64,000 nt of DNA from Fusobacterium ulcerans (GTDB lineage Bacteria > Fusobacteriota > Fusobacteriia > Fusobacteriales > Fusobacteriaceae), in NCBI RefSeq assembly GCF_003019675.1, contig NZ_CP028105.1:760282-824281 (forward strand), read 5' to 3'. Position 1 is the stretch's first letter; each line of letters begins with the position of its first letter. This document shows positions 45,190 through 53,313 of the stretch, piece by piece. A program made the translations under genes and the position numbers. Below the pieces are notes generated by a model. It did not search any database, was not told the origin of the DNA, and saw only the letters and a program-made list of their open reading frames with translations.

Positions 45190-46626
45190 TTATACTTTCT
45201 CTGCTTCCAGTGCTTCATCATCATAAACATCTTTTATATCCTCAGCTTTTTTAGCCAACTCAAACCAGAAGTTTACAACTTTATCTTCAGAAAAATATAC
45301 TCCAAATTTACTCTTATGATTTTCAAGTATCCCTCTTACAATAGACAGACCTAATCCATGCCCGTCTCTGTCTCTAACTTTATCTAATCTATAGAATGGT
45401 GTCCAGATACTGTCCAAATCCCCTTCTGTCAATCGATCTGTTTCATTACTTACAATTATTCTTTCCTTGTTTCCAAGATCTTCTGTACTGATAATTACAT
45501 CTCTTTCTCCAGAAGAATATTTAAGAGCATTTACCACAAGATTATCCAATACTCTTTCAATATATTTTTCATCACATAAAACAAAAATTTCCTTGCTTCC
45601 ATTATAAATTATTTTCTTGTATTTAGAAGAATATTTGTCTCTTATATCCTTTATCATAGGATAAAAATTAACTTCCTCTATATCCATTTTAAAATATCCT
45701 GATTCCATTTGTGATATAAGCAGAAGCTCTTTAACAAGAGAATCCATTTTCAAACTTTCTTCCATAATGACTTCACAATAGAAATTTTTATCCTCTTCAT
45801 TTGCAACATTTTCTACCAGTCCCTGAGCATATCCTTGTATTATTGATATAGGTGTTTTCAGTTCATGGCTGACACTTGCTATAAATTCTTTTCTTAATTT
45901 ATCCAATCTTTTCTCATTTTCAATGTCTATCATAAGCTTCTTATTGACTTTGTTTAGCTCGTCTATACTTTTTTCCAGTGTTTCTCCCATTCGGTTAATA
46001 GAATAACCTAGTTCTCCAATTTCATCCTTGCTGTCTTTTTCAAACTTCCTGTTGAAATCAAGTTCTGATATTTTCTGAGTTATCTCTTTTATTTCCAGTA
46101 TAGGATCAGTCATTTTTTTAGAAAATATAAAGGACATGGATGACCCTATTATCAGAGCCAGTACAATTATTAAAAGGTGATATCTTGTAGATATCTCTAG
46201 TCCTTCCTGAATAAAACTTAGAGGCGTTATTATCTCAATATACCTGTCACTTCTGTAAGGCATAAAAAGTATTAGGACTTTTCCTCTATAATCAAGAAGA
46301 GTTATTTCTTCAAAAACATATTCGTTACCTTTAAGTTTTTCTGCTATGCTGTCTATTTCACCTTTGGAAAGTATTGATTCTGTCTCCAGTCTGTAAAGTT
46401 CTTGATTTTTTTTTATAAGTATGGCAACATTTGAATGCATTTCAAGATTTTGAAAATCTATGACATATTTAGGATCGACAAGTATTTTTCCCAGTTCTAC
46501 AAGTTTTTCTTTCTTGTTTTTTATATAGAATTTTTCCAGATATATACTATTTGTTACTAATAATCCTAGAATTATCATAACTACTACACTGAACATCAGG
46601 AAAAATATCTTCCATCTTATCTTCAT
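45190..46626 (-). CDS. Sensor histidine kinase of the copper operon
   Basis: The 478-residue kinase has membrane helices near residues 7-27 and 150-172 around an extracytoplasmic sensor domain, then HAMP (KKMTDPILEIKEITQKISEL), HisKA with FIASVSHELKTPISIIQGYA and HATPase with GHGLGLSIVRGIL. It overlaps the response regulator by 4 bases. Being co-directional with copZ-copA-csoR suggests it senses copper or envelope damage by metal; the sensor domain itself shows no clear metal motif. It is the last gene of the operon. Confidence 0.88.
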   Translation of the reverse strand: MKIRWKIFFLMFSVVVMIILGLLVTNSIYLEKFYIKNKKEKLVELGKILVDPKYVIDFQNLEMHSNVAILIKKNQELYRLETESILSKGEIDSIAEKLKGNEYVFEEITLLDYRGKVLILFMPYRSDRYIEIITPLSFIQEGLEISTRYHLLIIVLALIIGSSMSFIFSKKMTDPILEIKEITQKISELDFNRKFEKDSKDEIGELGYSINRMGETLEKSIDELNKVNKKLMIDIENEKRLDKLRKEFIASVSHELKTPISIIQGYAQGLVENVANEEDKNFYCEVIMEESLKMDSLVKELLLISQMESGYFKMDIEEVNFYPMIKDIRDKYSSKYKKIIYNGSKEIFVLCDEKYIERVLDNLVVNALKYSSGERDVIISTEDLGNKERIIVSNETDRLTEGDLDSIWTPFYRLDKVRDRDGHGLGLSIVRGILENHKSKFGVYFSEDKVVNFWFELAKKAEDIKDVYDDEALEAEKV

Positions 46627-47288
46627 TTGTCTCCCTCGAATTTATATCCAAATCCTCTTACTGTCTGAATAAAATTATCTCCTATTTTCTTTCTCAATCT
46701 TTTTATATGTGTATCTACAGTTCTTGAATCACCAAAGTAATCCCATCCCCATACTGAGTTCAAAATCTTTTCTCTGGACAGAGCCAGTCCTTTGTTCTCT
46801 ATAAAGAAATATAAAAGGTCATATTCTTTAGGAGTTAGCTCCAGCACTACATCCCCTAATTTTACTTCTCTCTTAGAAGTATCAATAACAAGATCTCCAA
46901 ATTCTAAATATGTTTTATCTACTATTTTCCCATCTCTTCTCAGCAAGGCTTTTACTTTTGCTACTAACAATTTAGGATTGAAAGGCTTTATCATATATTC
47001 ATCAGTTTCAAGTTCAAATCCAAATAACTGATCACTTTCATCAGCTCTAGCTGTAAGCATGATAATAGGAACCTGAGATTCTTCTCTTATTTTTCTGCAT
47101 ACACTCCAACCATCTATTTTCGGCATCATTATATCCAGAATAACAATATCATATGTAGTCTGGAAAAAGAGTTCAAGTCCCTCTTCTCCGTCTCCAGCTT
47201 CATCTACACTATATCCTTCTCTCACAAGGTAATCCTTTATGAGCTTTCTTATTTTCCATTCATCATCTACTACGAGTATCTTTTTCAT
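46623..47288 (-). CDS. OmpR-family response regulator of the copper operon
   Basis: The 221-residue regulator has a receiver domain (MKKILVVDDEWKIRK, phospho-Asp in IVILDIMMPKIDGW, IKPFNPKLL) and a winged-helix domain ending RTVDTHIKRLRKKI and TVRGFGYKFEG. The receiver Lys region reads ELETDEYMIKPF where GADDY is usual, so the GAD is replaced by ETD. I use the ATG at 47288 because GGGGGG lies in front and the upstream TTG would overlap it. It follows the CsoR-like gene by 27 bases. Confidence 0.9.
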   Translation of the reverse strand: MKKILVVDDEWKIRKLIKDYLVREGYSVDEAGDGEEGLELFFQTTYDIVILDIMMPKIDGWSVCRKIREESQVPIIMLTARADESDQLFGFELETDEYMIKPFNPKLLVAKVKALLRRDGKIVDKTYLEFGDLVIDTSKREVKLGDVVLELTPKEYDLLYFFIENKGLALSREKILNSVWGWDYFGDSRTVDTHIKRLRKKIGDNFIQTVRGFGYKFEGDK

Positions 47289-47315
47289 AAAGCCCCCCAA
47301 TCAAAAATCTTTTCC

Positions 47316-47894
47316 TTACTTAATCATTTTATTCAAAGTGTATAAAAGTTCTGTGATGACTCTGTCTTCATTTCCTGATTTTATATCCCTTACTATACAA
47401 TTTTTTATATGTGATTCAAGTACTAATTTTGACACTCCATCAAGTTCTCCTTTTACTAGAGATATCTCATTTAATACTTCGTTGCAATGTTCTTCTTCTA
47501 CAAGCTCTTTTATCTTTCCTACCTGTATTTCTATCTTTTTTATCATTTCAGGCAGATCTTCCTTTATTTTTTTACTTGTTTTATCAATCATTTTATTTAG
47601 TGTCTGTACAAGTTCAGAGATTATTTCATCTTCAGCTCCTGCTTTTATATCATTGACTACACAATTTCTTATGTGAGATTCAAGTATTAATTTTGACACT
47701 CCATTTAAGGCAGATTTTACAGATGATATCTGATTAAGAACATCATCACATCCGACTTTATTACCAAGCATTTTTCCTATTCCTCTTATTTGTCCCTCTA
47801 TCCTGTTTATCCTCGCTTCTAATTTCCTTTTGAATGCTGGACATTCTTTGCTCATACATTCGTCAGATATGCAGGTTCTCTTTAGCTTCTCCAT
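47316..47894 (-). CDS. csoR: Tandem-fused CsoR-type copper repressor
   Basis: The 192-residue protein is two CsoR domains in one chain (normal CsoR is about 90-110 aa). Both halves keep the Cu(I) ligand set Cys-His-Cys: C49, H74, C78 and C137, H162, C166, in parallel ESHIRNC and ESHIKNC motifs. The first half keeps the basic helix with RINRIEGQIRGI used for DNA binding; in the second it is replaced by LPEMIKKIEIQVGKIKELV, so DNA contact is probably lost there. Extra Cys residues lie at 8, 13 and 18. It lies 15 bases after copA and probably represses its own operon through a G/C-tract palindrome at 50604. Confidence 0.9.
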   Translation of the reverse strand: MEKLKRTCISDECMSKECPAFKRKLEARINRIEGQIRGIGKMLGNKVGCDDVLNQISSVKSALNGVSKLILESHIRNCVVNDIKAGAEDEIISELVQTLNKMIDKTSKKIKEDLPEMIKKIEIQVGKIKELVEEEHCNEVLNEISLVKGELDGVSKLVLESHIKNCIVRDIKSGNEDRVITELLYTLNKMIK

Positions 47895-47909
47895 CTTTGA
47901 TCCCCCTTG

Positions 47910-50381
47910 TTACTGCTTTTTAAAGTTTTTAAGCCTCAATGCATTAGTTACTACTGAAACAGAACTCATAGCCATTGCTCCTCCTGCTATCATAGGATTC
48001 AAAAGATGTCCTGTGAAAGGATAAAGCACTCCAGCAGCTATTGGTATTCCTAAAGTATTGTAAATGAAAGCCCAGAATAAATTTTGCTTTATATTTCTTA
48101 TAGTAGCATTGCTTAAATCCATTGCTGTAAGTACATCTTTTAGATTTCTCTTCATCAATACAATATCTGCACTTTCCATAGCAATATCAGTTCCGCCTCC
48201 TATAGCTATTCCTACATCAGCTTGTACCAAAGCTGGAGAGTCATTTATTCCATCTCCTACCATAGCTACATTATATCCTTCTTCCTGTAATTCTTTTACT
48301 TTCAAATATTTATCTTCTGGTGTTACTTCAGCAAATATCATATCTATTCCAACTTGTTTTCCTATTGCTTCAGCTGTTATCTTATTATCTCCAGTAATCA
48401 TCCCAATTTTATATCCTTTTTCTTTCAATTCTTTGATAGTGTCCACAGCTTCTTCTTTCATTACATCAGCAACTGCTATTATACCTAAGAATTTTCCATC
48501 TATAGCCATATACATTGGAGTTTTTCCTTGTGATGCCAGTTCATCCAATTCTTTTTTCATAGTTATTTCTATATTTTTAGCTTTCATCAGTTTGACATTT
48601 CCTATCAAAACTTCACTTTCTTCTATTTTACCATATACTCCCTGTCCAGTTATAGAAATAAAATCATTTACTTGTGGAAATATAAGTCCTCTATTTTTTG
48701 CCTCTTCTACAATAGCCTCTCCTAATGGGTGCTCTGAGTGTAATTCAAGAGCTCCAGCTATTTGTAAAGTATCATTTTCTTTGTACCCTTCCATAGTCAA
48801 AATATCTGTAACTTTTGGTTTTCCTTCTGTCAATGTTCCTGTTTTGTCAAAAACTACAGTATTTACTTTGTGAGCTTTTTCCAGAGCTTCTCCAGATTTT
48901 ATCAATATTCCCAATTCTGCTCCTCTTCCTGTTCCTACCATTATAGCTGTAGGAGTAGCAAGTCCTAATGAACATGGGCATGCAATTACCATTACAGAAA
49001 TAAAAATAGTAAGTGCAAAGATAGAAGGAGTATTATTTATTTCTACAATACCACGACTTCCTAGATAATACCAGATAATTCCTGCTGCTGTTGCTATAAT
49101 CATTACTATTGGAACAAAATAAGCTGATACCTTATCTGCTATTTTAGCAATAGGAGCTTTTGAACCTTGAGCATTTTCTACCAGTTTTATTATTTTAGAT
49201 ATCACAGTATCTTTACCAACTGCTGTTGCCTCTATTTTAAGACTTCCATTTTTGTTGATACTTGCACCATAGACTATATCTCCTGCTGCTTTATCTATTG
49301 GAATACTCTCTCCAGTAAGCATAGATTCATCTACTGTACTGTTTCCATCTATTACTTTTCCATCTACTGGGATACTTTCTCCAGGTTTTACTAAAAGAAC
49401 CTCGCCTTTTTCAACTTCTTCTATATCTACCTGTACTATCTCGCCATTTCTTACAAGGTTGGCTTTTTTGCTTTTTAAACTCATAAGTTTTTTTATAGCC
49501 TCTGAAGTTTTTCCTTTACTTACACCTTCCAGATATTTCCCTAAAAGTATAAGAGCAAGAATAACTACTGCTGATTCATAGTATAGAGAATGTACATAAT
49601 GATAATTCCCTTCTGCTATCTTAAAAGTTCCATAAATACTATAAAGCAAAGCTGATCCTGTTCCTGTAGCTATCAAAGAATCCATACTTGGACTTCTCAT
49701 AAATAATTGTTTAATTCCTACAGTATAGAATCTTCTTCCTATATATACCACTGGCAGAGCAAGTATAAACTGTATAATTGCAAAATTCAGTGGATTGATA
49801 TCAGGTGAAATAATAGAAGGAACTGGAAGTCCTACCATTGTTCCCATTGCTATGTAAAAAACAATAGCAGAAAAAACAATTGCTATTTTAAATTCTAAAA
49901 ACTCCCTTTTTAGATGTTCTTCCTTTTCTTTGTCCTTTAGGTTTTCAGAAGATTCCTCATGCTTTGTTCCAGTATATCCCATTTTTTTCATTACTTCAAG
50001 GATTTCTGAAAGTTTAATAACATCTGAATCATAAACAATTTTTCCTCTGCTGTTTGCTAAGTTTACTATTACTGATTTTACTCCATTAAGCTTTGAAACT
50101 TTTTTTTCTATTTTATTAACACAGACCTGACAGCTTATTCCGTCTATATCTAGCTCCACATCTTTCAAGTCTGATTCTTCTTCTATTTCATATCCTAATT
50201 TTTTTACAACTTCCATTATTGTCTCATCTTTCAATAGAGATTCATCATAATCCACTGAAAGTTTTTCTGTAGAAAGATTTACTACGGCTTCTTTCATTCC
50301 ATCTAATTTAGATAGTTTCTTTTCTATCTTATTGACACAAACTTGGCAGCTCACGCCGCCAAGCTGATAACTCTTTTTCAT
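47910..50381 (-). CDS. copA: Copper-exporting P1B-type ATPase
   Basis: The 823-residue pump has two N-terminal metal-binding domains, each with CQVC in GVSCQVCVNKIEKKL and GISCQVCVNKIEKKV. About eight membrane helices follow, with the CPC transport site in VIACPCSLGLATP, the phosphorylation motif VFDKTGTLTEG, the HP locus (SEHPLGEAI) and MVGDGINDSPAL. CPC with CxxC domains indicates Cu(I) export. Its start overlaps the copZ stop by one base (TAATG), so translation is coupled. Confidence 0.96.
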   Translation of the reverse strand: MKKSYQLGGVSCQVCVNKIEKKLSKLDGMKEAVVNLSTEKLSVDYDESLLKDETIMEVVKKLGYEIEEESDLKDVELDIDGISCQVCVNKIEKKVSKLNGVKSVIVNLANSRGKIVYDSDVIKLSEILEVMKKMGYTGTKHEESSENLKDKEKEEHLKREFLEFKIAIVFSAIVFYIAMGTMVGLPVPSIISPDINPLNFAIIQFILALPVVYIGRRFYTVGIKQLFMRSPSMDSLIATGTGSALLYSIYGTFKIAEGNYHYVHSLYYESAVVILALILLGKYLEGVSKGKTSEAIKKLMSLKSKKANLVRNGEIVQVDIEEVEKGEVLLVKPGESIPVDGKVIDGNSTVDESMLTGESIPIDKAAGDIVYGASINKNGSLKIEATAVGKDTVISKIIKLVENAQGSKAPIAKIADKVSAYFVPIVMIIATAAGIIWYYLGSRGIVEINNTPSIFALTIFISVMVIACPCSLGLATPTAIMVGTGRGAELGILIKSGEALEKAHKVNTVVFDKTGTLTEGKPKVTDILTMEGYKENDTLQIAGALELHSEHPLGEAIVEEAKNRGLIFPQVNDFISITGQGVYGKIEESEVLIGNVKLMKAKNIEITMKKELDELASQGKTPMYMAIDGKFLGIIAVADVMKEEAVDTIKELKEKGYKIGMITGDNKITAEAIGKQVGIDMIFAEVTPEDKYLKVKELQEEGYNVAMVGDGINDSPALVQADVGIAIGGGTDIAMESADIVLMKRNLKDVLTAMDLSNATIRNIKQNLFWAFIYNTLGIPIAAGVLYPFTGHLLNPMIAGGAMAMSSVSVVTNALRLKNFKKQ

Positions 50382-50578
50382 TATTCCTCAACCTCATATC
50401 CCGCATCATCCAGCGCTTCAACTATTTTTTTAAAATCATATCCCTCTGGGATATCAACAGATGCTTCTCCAATTTTTACATCTAACAATTCTACTCCATC
50501 TAATCCCTCTAAAGCTTCCTTTACATGTGCCACACATTTCTGACAACCCATTCCATCTATTTTTATTACTTTTTTCAT
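50381..50578 (-). CDS. copZ: Copper chaperone CopZ-like protein
   Basis: The 65-residue heavy-metal-associated domain has the GMGCQKC motif with Cu-binding Cys12 and Cys15, and a ferredoxin-like fold pattern. It hands Cu(I) to CopA and perhaps to the CsoR-like repressor. It is the first gene of the operon behind a promoter with a CsoR-type palindrome. Confidence 0.92.
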   Translation of the reverse strand: MKKVIKIDGMGCQKCVAHVKEALEGLDGVELLDVKIGEASVDIPEGYDFKKIVEALDDAGYEVEE

Positions 50579-50603
50579 AAATTATCCCTCCTGATTTTTC
50601 ATT

Positions 50604-50620
50604 ATAGGGTATACCCCTAT
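50604..50620. promoter_or_regulatory. CsoR-type operator in the copZ promoter
   Basis: ATAGGGTATACCCCTAT is a near-palindrome with G/C tracts around a TA-rich centre, the form of known CsoR operators. It sits just downstream of the -10 box, over the likely transcription start, ideal for repression. A similar half-like site, ATATACCCCTATAT, lies at 50675-50688. Confidence 0.72.
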
Positions 50621-50623
50621 TTC

Positions 50624-50652
50624 ATAGTAACTCAATTTTATATAAAAGTCAA
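50624..50652 (-). promoter_or_regulatory. copZ-copA operon promoter
   Basis: On the minus strand TTGACT (50647-50652) and TACTAT (50624-50629) are 17 bases apart. The operator at 50604-50620 lies immediately downstream, between promoter and copZ. Confidence 0.78.
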
Positions 50653-50674
50653 TATGTTTTAATGAATTTTAACC

Positions 50675-50688
50675 ATATACCCCTATAT
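50675..50688. promoter_or_regulatory. Second CsoR-like site upstream of copZ promoter
   Basis: ATATACCCCTATAT carries the same ATACCCCTAT core as the operator at 50604-50620, 71 bases further upstream. It may be a second binding site, for example for the second domain of the tandem repressor, or chance. Confidence 0.4.
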
Positions 50689-50859
50689 TAACCTTCAGAA
50701 AAAATTAAATTTTATTTTTTCACTATTCTATATTAATTATTTGAAATATGTTGTTATTATCCTCTTATTTTTTTATTTTTATATAAACTTTAATTAAGAA
50801 AAATAAATTTTAAAACTTTATTTTTGTTTCAATTTGCTCTATAAATTTTATTTTTATTT

Positions 50860-50888
50860 TTGACAAATTTGATTCTTTTTGGTACAAT
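50860..50888 (+). promoter_or_regulatory. Strong promoter for the leader RNA/GDPD unit
   Basis: TTGACA (50860-50865) and TACAAT (50883-50888) have 17-base spacing. It starts a transcript near 50895 that passes a short ORF and a terminator hairpin before reaching the GDPD gene at 51073. The interval 50689-50859 is AT-rich and shows nothing else. Confidence 0.8.
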
Positions 50889-50894
50889 TTCAAT

Positions 50895-50985
50895 CATTAA
50901 GTATTAATTTAATATGTTGGCGGAGAAAAGTGAAAGCTAAGATAAATCTATGGAAAGCCATGGACTTATTTTAGTTTATTTTTTT
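50895..50985 (+). ncRNA. Short structured transcript: leader/attenuator or small RNA
   Basis: A predicted ~90-nt RNA runs from the promoter to a hairpin: CTAAGATAA (50937-50945) with TTATTTTAG (50966-50974), and inside it CTATGG/CCATGG around AAAG. TTTATTTTTTTTG follows. A 14-codon ORF (GTG at 50930, preceded by GGCGGAGA; reads MKAKINLWKAMDLF) fills the same stretch and ends at the hairpin base. It could be an attenuator leader or a free-standing small RNA. I do not recognise a described riboswitch. Confidence 0.5.
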
Positions 50986-51072
50986 TGTAAAAATATTGTA
51001 AAAAAACTGGTAAAAATTTGAAAAATATATTATTATCTAAAAGGTGATTTTTAAGAATTGGAGGAAGATAAA

Positions 51073-51801
51073 ATGACAAAGAATTTTGCTCATAGAGGAT
51101 TTAGTGGAAAATACCCTGAAAATACCATGCTTGCTTTTGAAAAAGCTATAGAAGCTGGTGCTGATGGAATAGAACTTGATGTTCAGCTCACTAAAGATGG
51201 AGAGGTAATTATTATCCATGATGAAACAATAGATCGTACTACAGATGGAAAAGGATTAGCAGCAGATTATACTTATGAAGAGTTATGCAGATTTGATGCT
51301 TCATTTATCTATCGTGGTCAAATGGGATTTAATAAGATTCCTACACTGAGAGAGTATTTAGAACTTGTAAAAGATAAAAATATTGTAACTAACATTGAAC
51401 TTAAAACAGGAATTCTTGAATACATTGGTATTGAAGAAAAAGTATGGGAACTTATACAGGAATATAAATTGGAGAAAAAAGTTATAATATCAAGCTTCAA
51501 CCATTACAGTATCCTTCGTATGAAAAAAATAGCTCCTGATTTAAAATATGGACTTTTATCTGAAACTTGGTTTGTAGATGCTGGTAAATATACTCATGAG
51601 CTAGGTATTCAATGCTACCATCCTGTTCACTATAATTTAGTTCCTGAAGTTATAGAGGAAATCAAAAAATATGGAATAGAAATAAATACATATACTGTAA
51701 ATAAAGAAAAAGATATGCGTTATCTTATTGAAAAAGGAATAGATATTATCATTGGAAATTTTCCTGATCTGGCAGGAAAAATAATTAAAGAATATAAATA
51801 A
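51073..51801 (+). CDS. Glycerophosphodiester phosphodiesterase
   Basis: The 242-residue TIM-barrel enzyme shows FAHRGFSGKYPENTMLAF (catalytic His), DGIELDVQLTKDGEVIIIHD (metal Glu and Asp, second His), and NIELKTG. It has no signal peptide, so it acts in the cytoplasm on glycerophosphodiesters, giving glycerol-3-phosphate and an alcohol. GGAGGA lies before the ATG at 51073; the TTG at 51058 is in that site. The AGCS symporter gene follows 32 bases later. Confidence 0.94.
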   Translation: MTKNFAHRGFSGKYPENTMLAFEKAIEAGADGIELDVQLTKDGEVIIIHDETIDRTTDGKGLAADYTYEELCRFDASFIYRGQMGFNKIPTLREYLELVKDKNIVTNIELKTGILEYIGIEEKVWELIQEYKLEKKVIISSFNHYSILRMKKIAPDLKYGLLSETWFVDAGKYTHELGIQCYHPVHYNLVPEVIEEIKKYGIEINTYTVNKEKDMRYLIEKGIDIIIGNFPDLAGKIIKEYK

Positions 51802-51833
51802 ATTTTTATATAAAAACACTGGGAGGAGTTAAT

Positions 51834-53195
51834 ATGGACCAATTTGAATTTCTATTGGAGAGAATCAATGGAATAATATGGGGAAAATGGCTTGTTTTTA
51901 TTTTATTGGGACTTGGAATACTTTATACTTTTACAAATGGTTTTATCCAAGTAAGATACTTTGGGTTTATCATGAAGAAAACACTTATTGAATCTTTTAA
52001 ATCTAGAAATGAGGAAAAAGGTGAAGGATCTATCCCTTCTTTCAAAGCAATGATGGTAACTCTTGCTGGAAATGTAGGTGGAGGAAATGTTGTTGGTATA
52101 GCTACTGCTATCACTGCTGGTGGTATGGGTGCTGTATTCTGGATGTGGGTAGCTGCATTTTTCGGAATGGCTTTGAAATATGGAGAAATCGTTCTTTCTC
52201 AGCTGTATCGTGGAAAAGACTCAGAAGGAAATATCTTGAGTGGACCTATGTATTATATCAGAGATGGACTGAAAATGCCTTGGCTTGGAGTAGTTATTGC
52301 TGTACTTATGTGTACAAAAATGATGGGAGCAAACCTTGTTCAGTCTAATACTATTGCTGGAATTTTAAATTCTAACTACAATATTCCTACTTATATTACT
52401 GGAATAATTTTGATCTGCCTCCTAATGGCTATTACTCTTGGAGGACTAAAAAGAGTTGCTAATATAGCTACTGCTCTTGTTCCAATAATGTCGATTTTCT
52501 ATATATGTGCTGGAATTTTAGTTATTTTATTAAATGCACATCAGGTTCCTGCTATATTTGCTACTATTTTCAGAGAAGCATTTTCTTTAAAAGCTGCTGC
52601 TGGAGGTACTGGTGGATATGTTATGGCAAGAGCTCTTCAATATGGTATCACTCGTGGTATGTATTCTAATGAGGCTGGAGAAGGAACTGCACCTTTTGCC
52701 CATGGTTCTGCAATAGTTGAACATCCTTGCAGAGAGGGAATTGCTGGTGTTACAGAAGTTTTCCTAGACACTATCATAGTTTGTACTATCACAGCTCTTA
52801 TTGTTGGAGTTACTGGACTTTACAAAACAGATACTCCTGGTTCTGTTATGGCTATTGAAGCATTTGGTACTGTATGGTCACCATTGAAGCATGCTGCAAC
52901 ATTATCTTTATTGATTTTCTGTTTCACTACTTTAATGGGACAATGGTTCAATGCTGCTAAAAGTTTTACTTATGCTTTTGGTCCTGAAGTAACTGCTAAA
53001 TGCAGATATGTGTTCCCTTTCCTATGCATTATTGGATCAATCACTAAAATCAGCCTTGTTTGGACTATTCAAGACTTGGCTATGGGATTAGTTGTTATTC
53101 CTAACATGATAGCATTGGTTGTTTTATTCCCTAAAGTTGTTGAGCAGACTAAAGATTATTTCTCAAATCCAAAATTTTATCCGGGAGATAAATAA
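51834..53195 (+). CDS. Sodium:amino acid symporter, AGCS family
   Basis: The 453-residue membrane protein has the AGCS signature: SFKAMMVTLAGNVGGGNVVG, VFWMWVAAFFGMALKYGEIV and NEAGEGTAPFAHG. Members import alanine, glycine or related amino acids with sodium. It is encoded just after a GDPD gene and ends before a bidirectional terminator pair. Substrate is not determined. Confidence 0.94.
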   Translation: MDQFEFLLERINGIIWGKWLVFILLGLGILYTFTNGFIQVRYFGFIMKKTLIESFKSRNEEKGEGSIPSFKAMMVTLAGNVGGGNVVGIATAITAGGMGAVFWMWVAAFFGMALKYGEIVLSQLYRGKDSEGNILSGPMYYIRDGLKMPWLGVVIAVLMCTKMMGANLVQSNTIAGILNSNYNIPTYITGIILICLLMAITLGGLKRVANIATALVPIMSIFYICAGILVILLNAHQVPAIFATIFREAFSLKAAAGGTGGYVMARALQYGITRGMYSNEAGEGTAPFAHGSAIVEHPCREGIAGVTEVFLDTIIVCTITALIVGVTGLYKTDTPGSVMAIEAFGTVWSPLKHAATLSLLIFCFTTLMGQWFNAAKSFTYAFGPEVTAKCRYVFPFLCIIGSITKISLVWTIQDLAMGLVVIPNMIALVVLFPKVVEQTKDYFSNPKFYPGDK

Positions 53196-53207
53196 CTAAC
53201 AATAAAA

Positions 53208-53262
53208 ATGGATGTCTTCTAATATAAACATAATTTAGAAGTCATCCGTTTTTTATTTTATA
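53208..53262 (+). terminator. Terminator of the GDPD-symporter unit
   Basis: GGATGTCTTCTAA and TTTAGAAGTCATCC pair with one offset around a TATAAACATAA loop. GTTTTTTATTTTA follows on the plus strand, about 15 bases after the symporter stop. Confidence 0.85.
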
Positions 53263-53276
53263 TTTATGTAAAAGAA

Positions 53277-53302
53277 AAAAGGGCTTAAACCCTTTTTTCA
53301 AT
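53277..53302 (-). terminator. Terminator of the malX-malY operon
   Basis: AAAAGGGC and the matching GGGTTT/AAACCC palindrome are flanked by A- and T-runs. It lies 12 bases beyond the malY stop at 53314 on the minus strand and just after the convergent symporter terminator. Confidence 0.7.
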
Positions 53303-53313
53303 ATACAAAAAGA

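Noticed and set aside
47316-47894. Two separate csoR genes joined by a frameshift error
   Set aside because: The linker is in frame, 15-20 residues long and codes normally; the second half has no start codon or ribosome site of its own. Raw reads would still settle it.
48064-48873. 269-codon plus-strand ORF inside copA
   Set aside because: Antisense shadow of copA; the composition is that of the complementary strand of a coding gene.
50919-50974. Possible c-di-GMP (GEMM-like) riboswitch, from GGAAAGCCATGGACTTA resembling the GCAAAGCC...GGTCTA part
   Set aside because: The other conserved part (GGCAAACC and partner tetraloop regions) is missing and the stretch is explained by a plain terminator hairpin.
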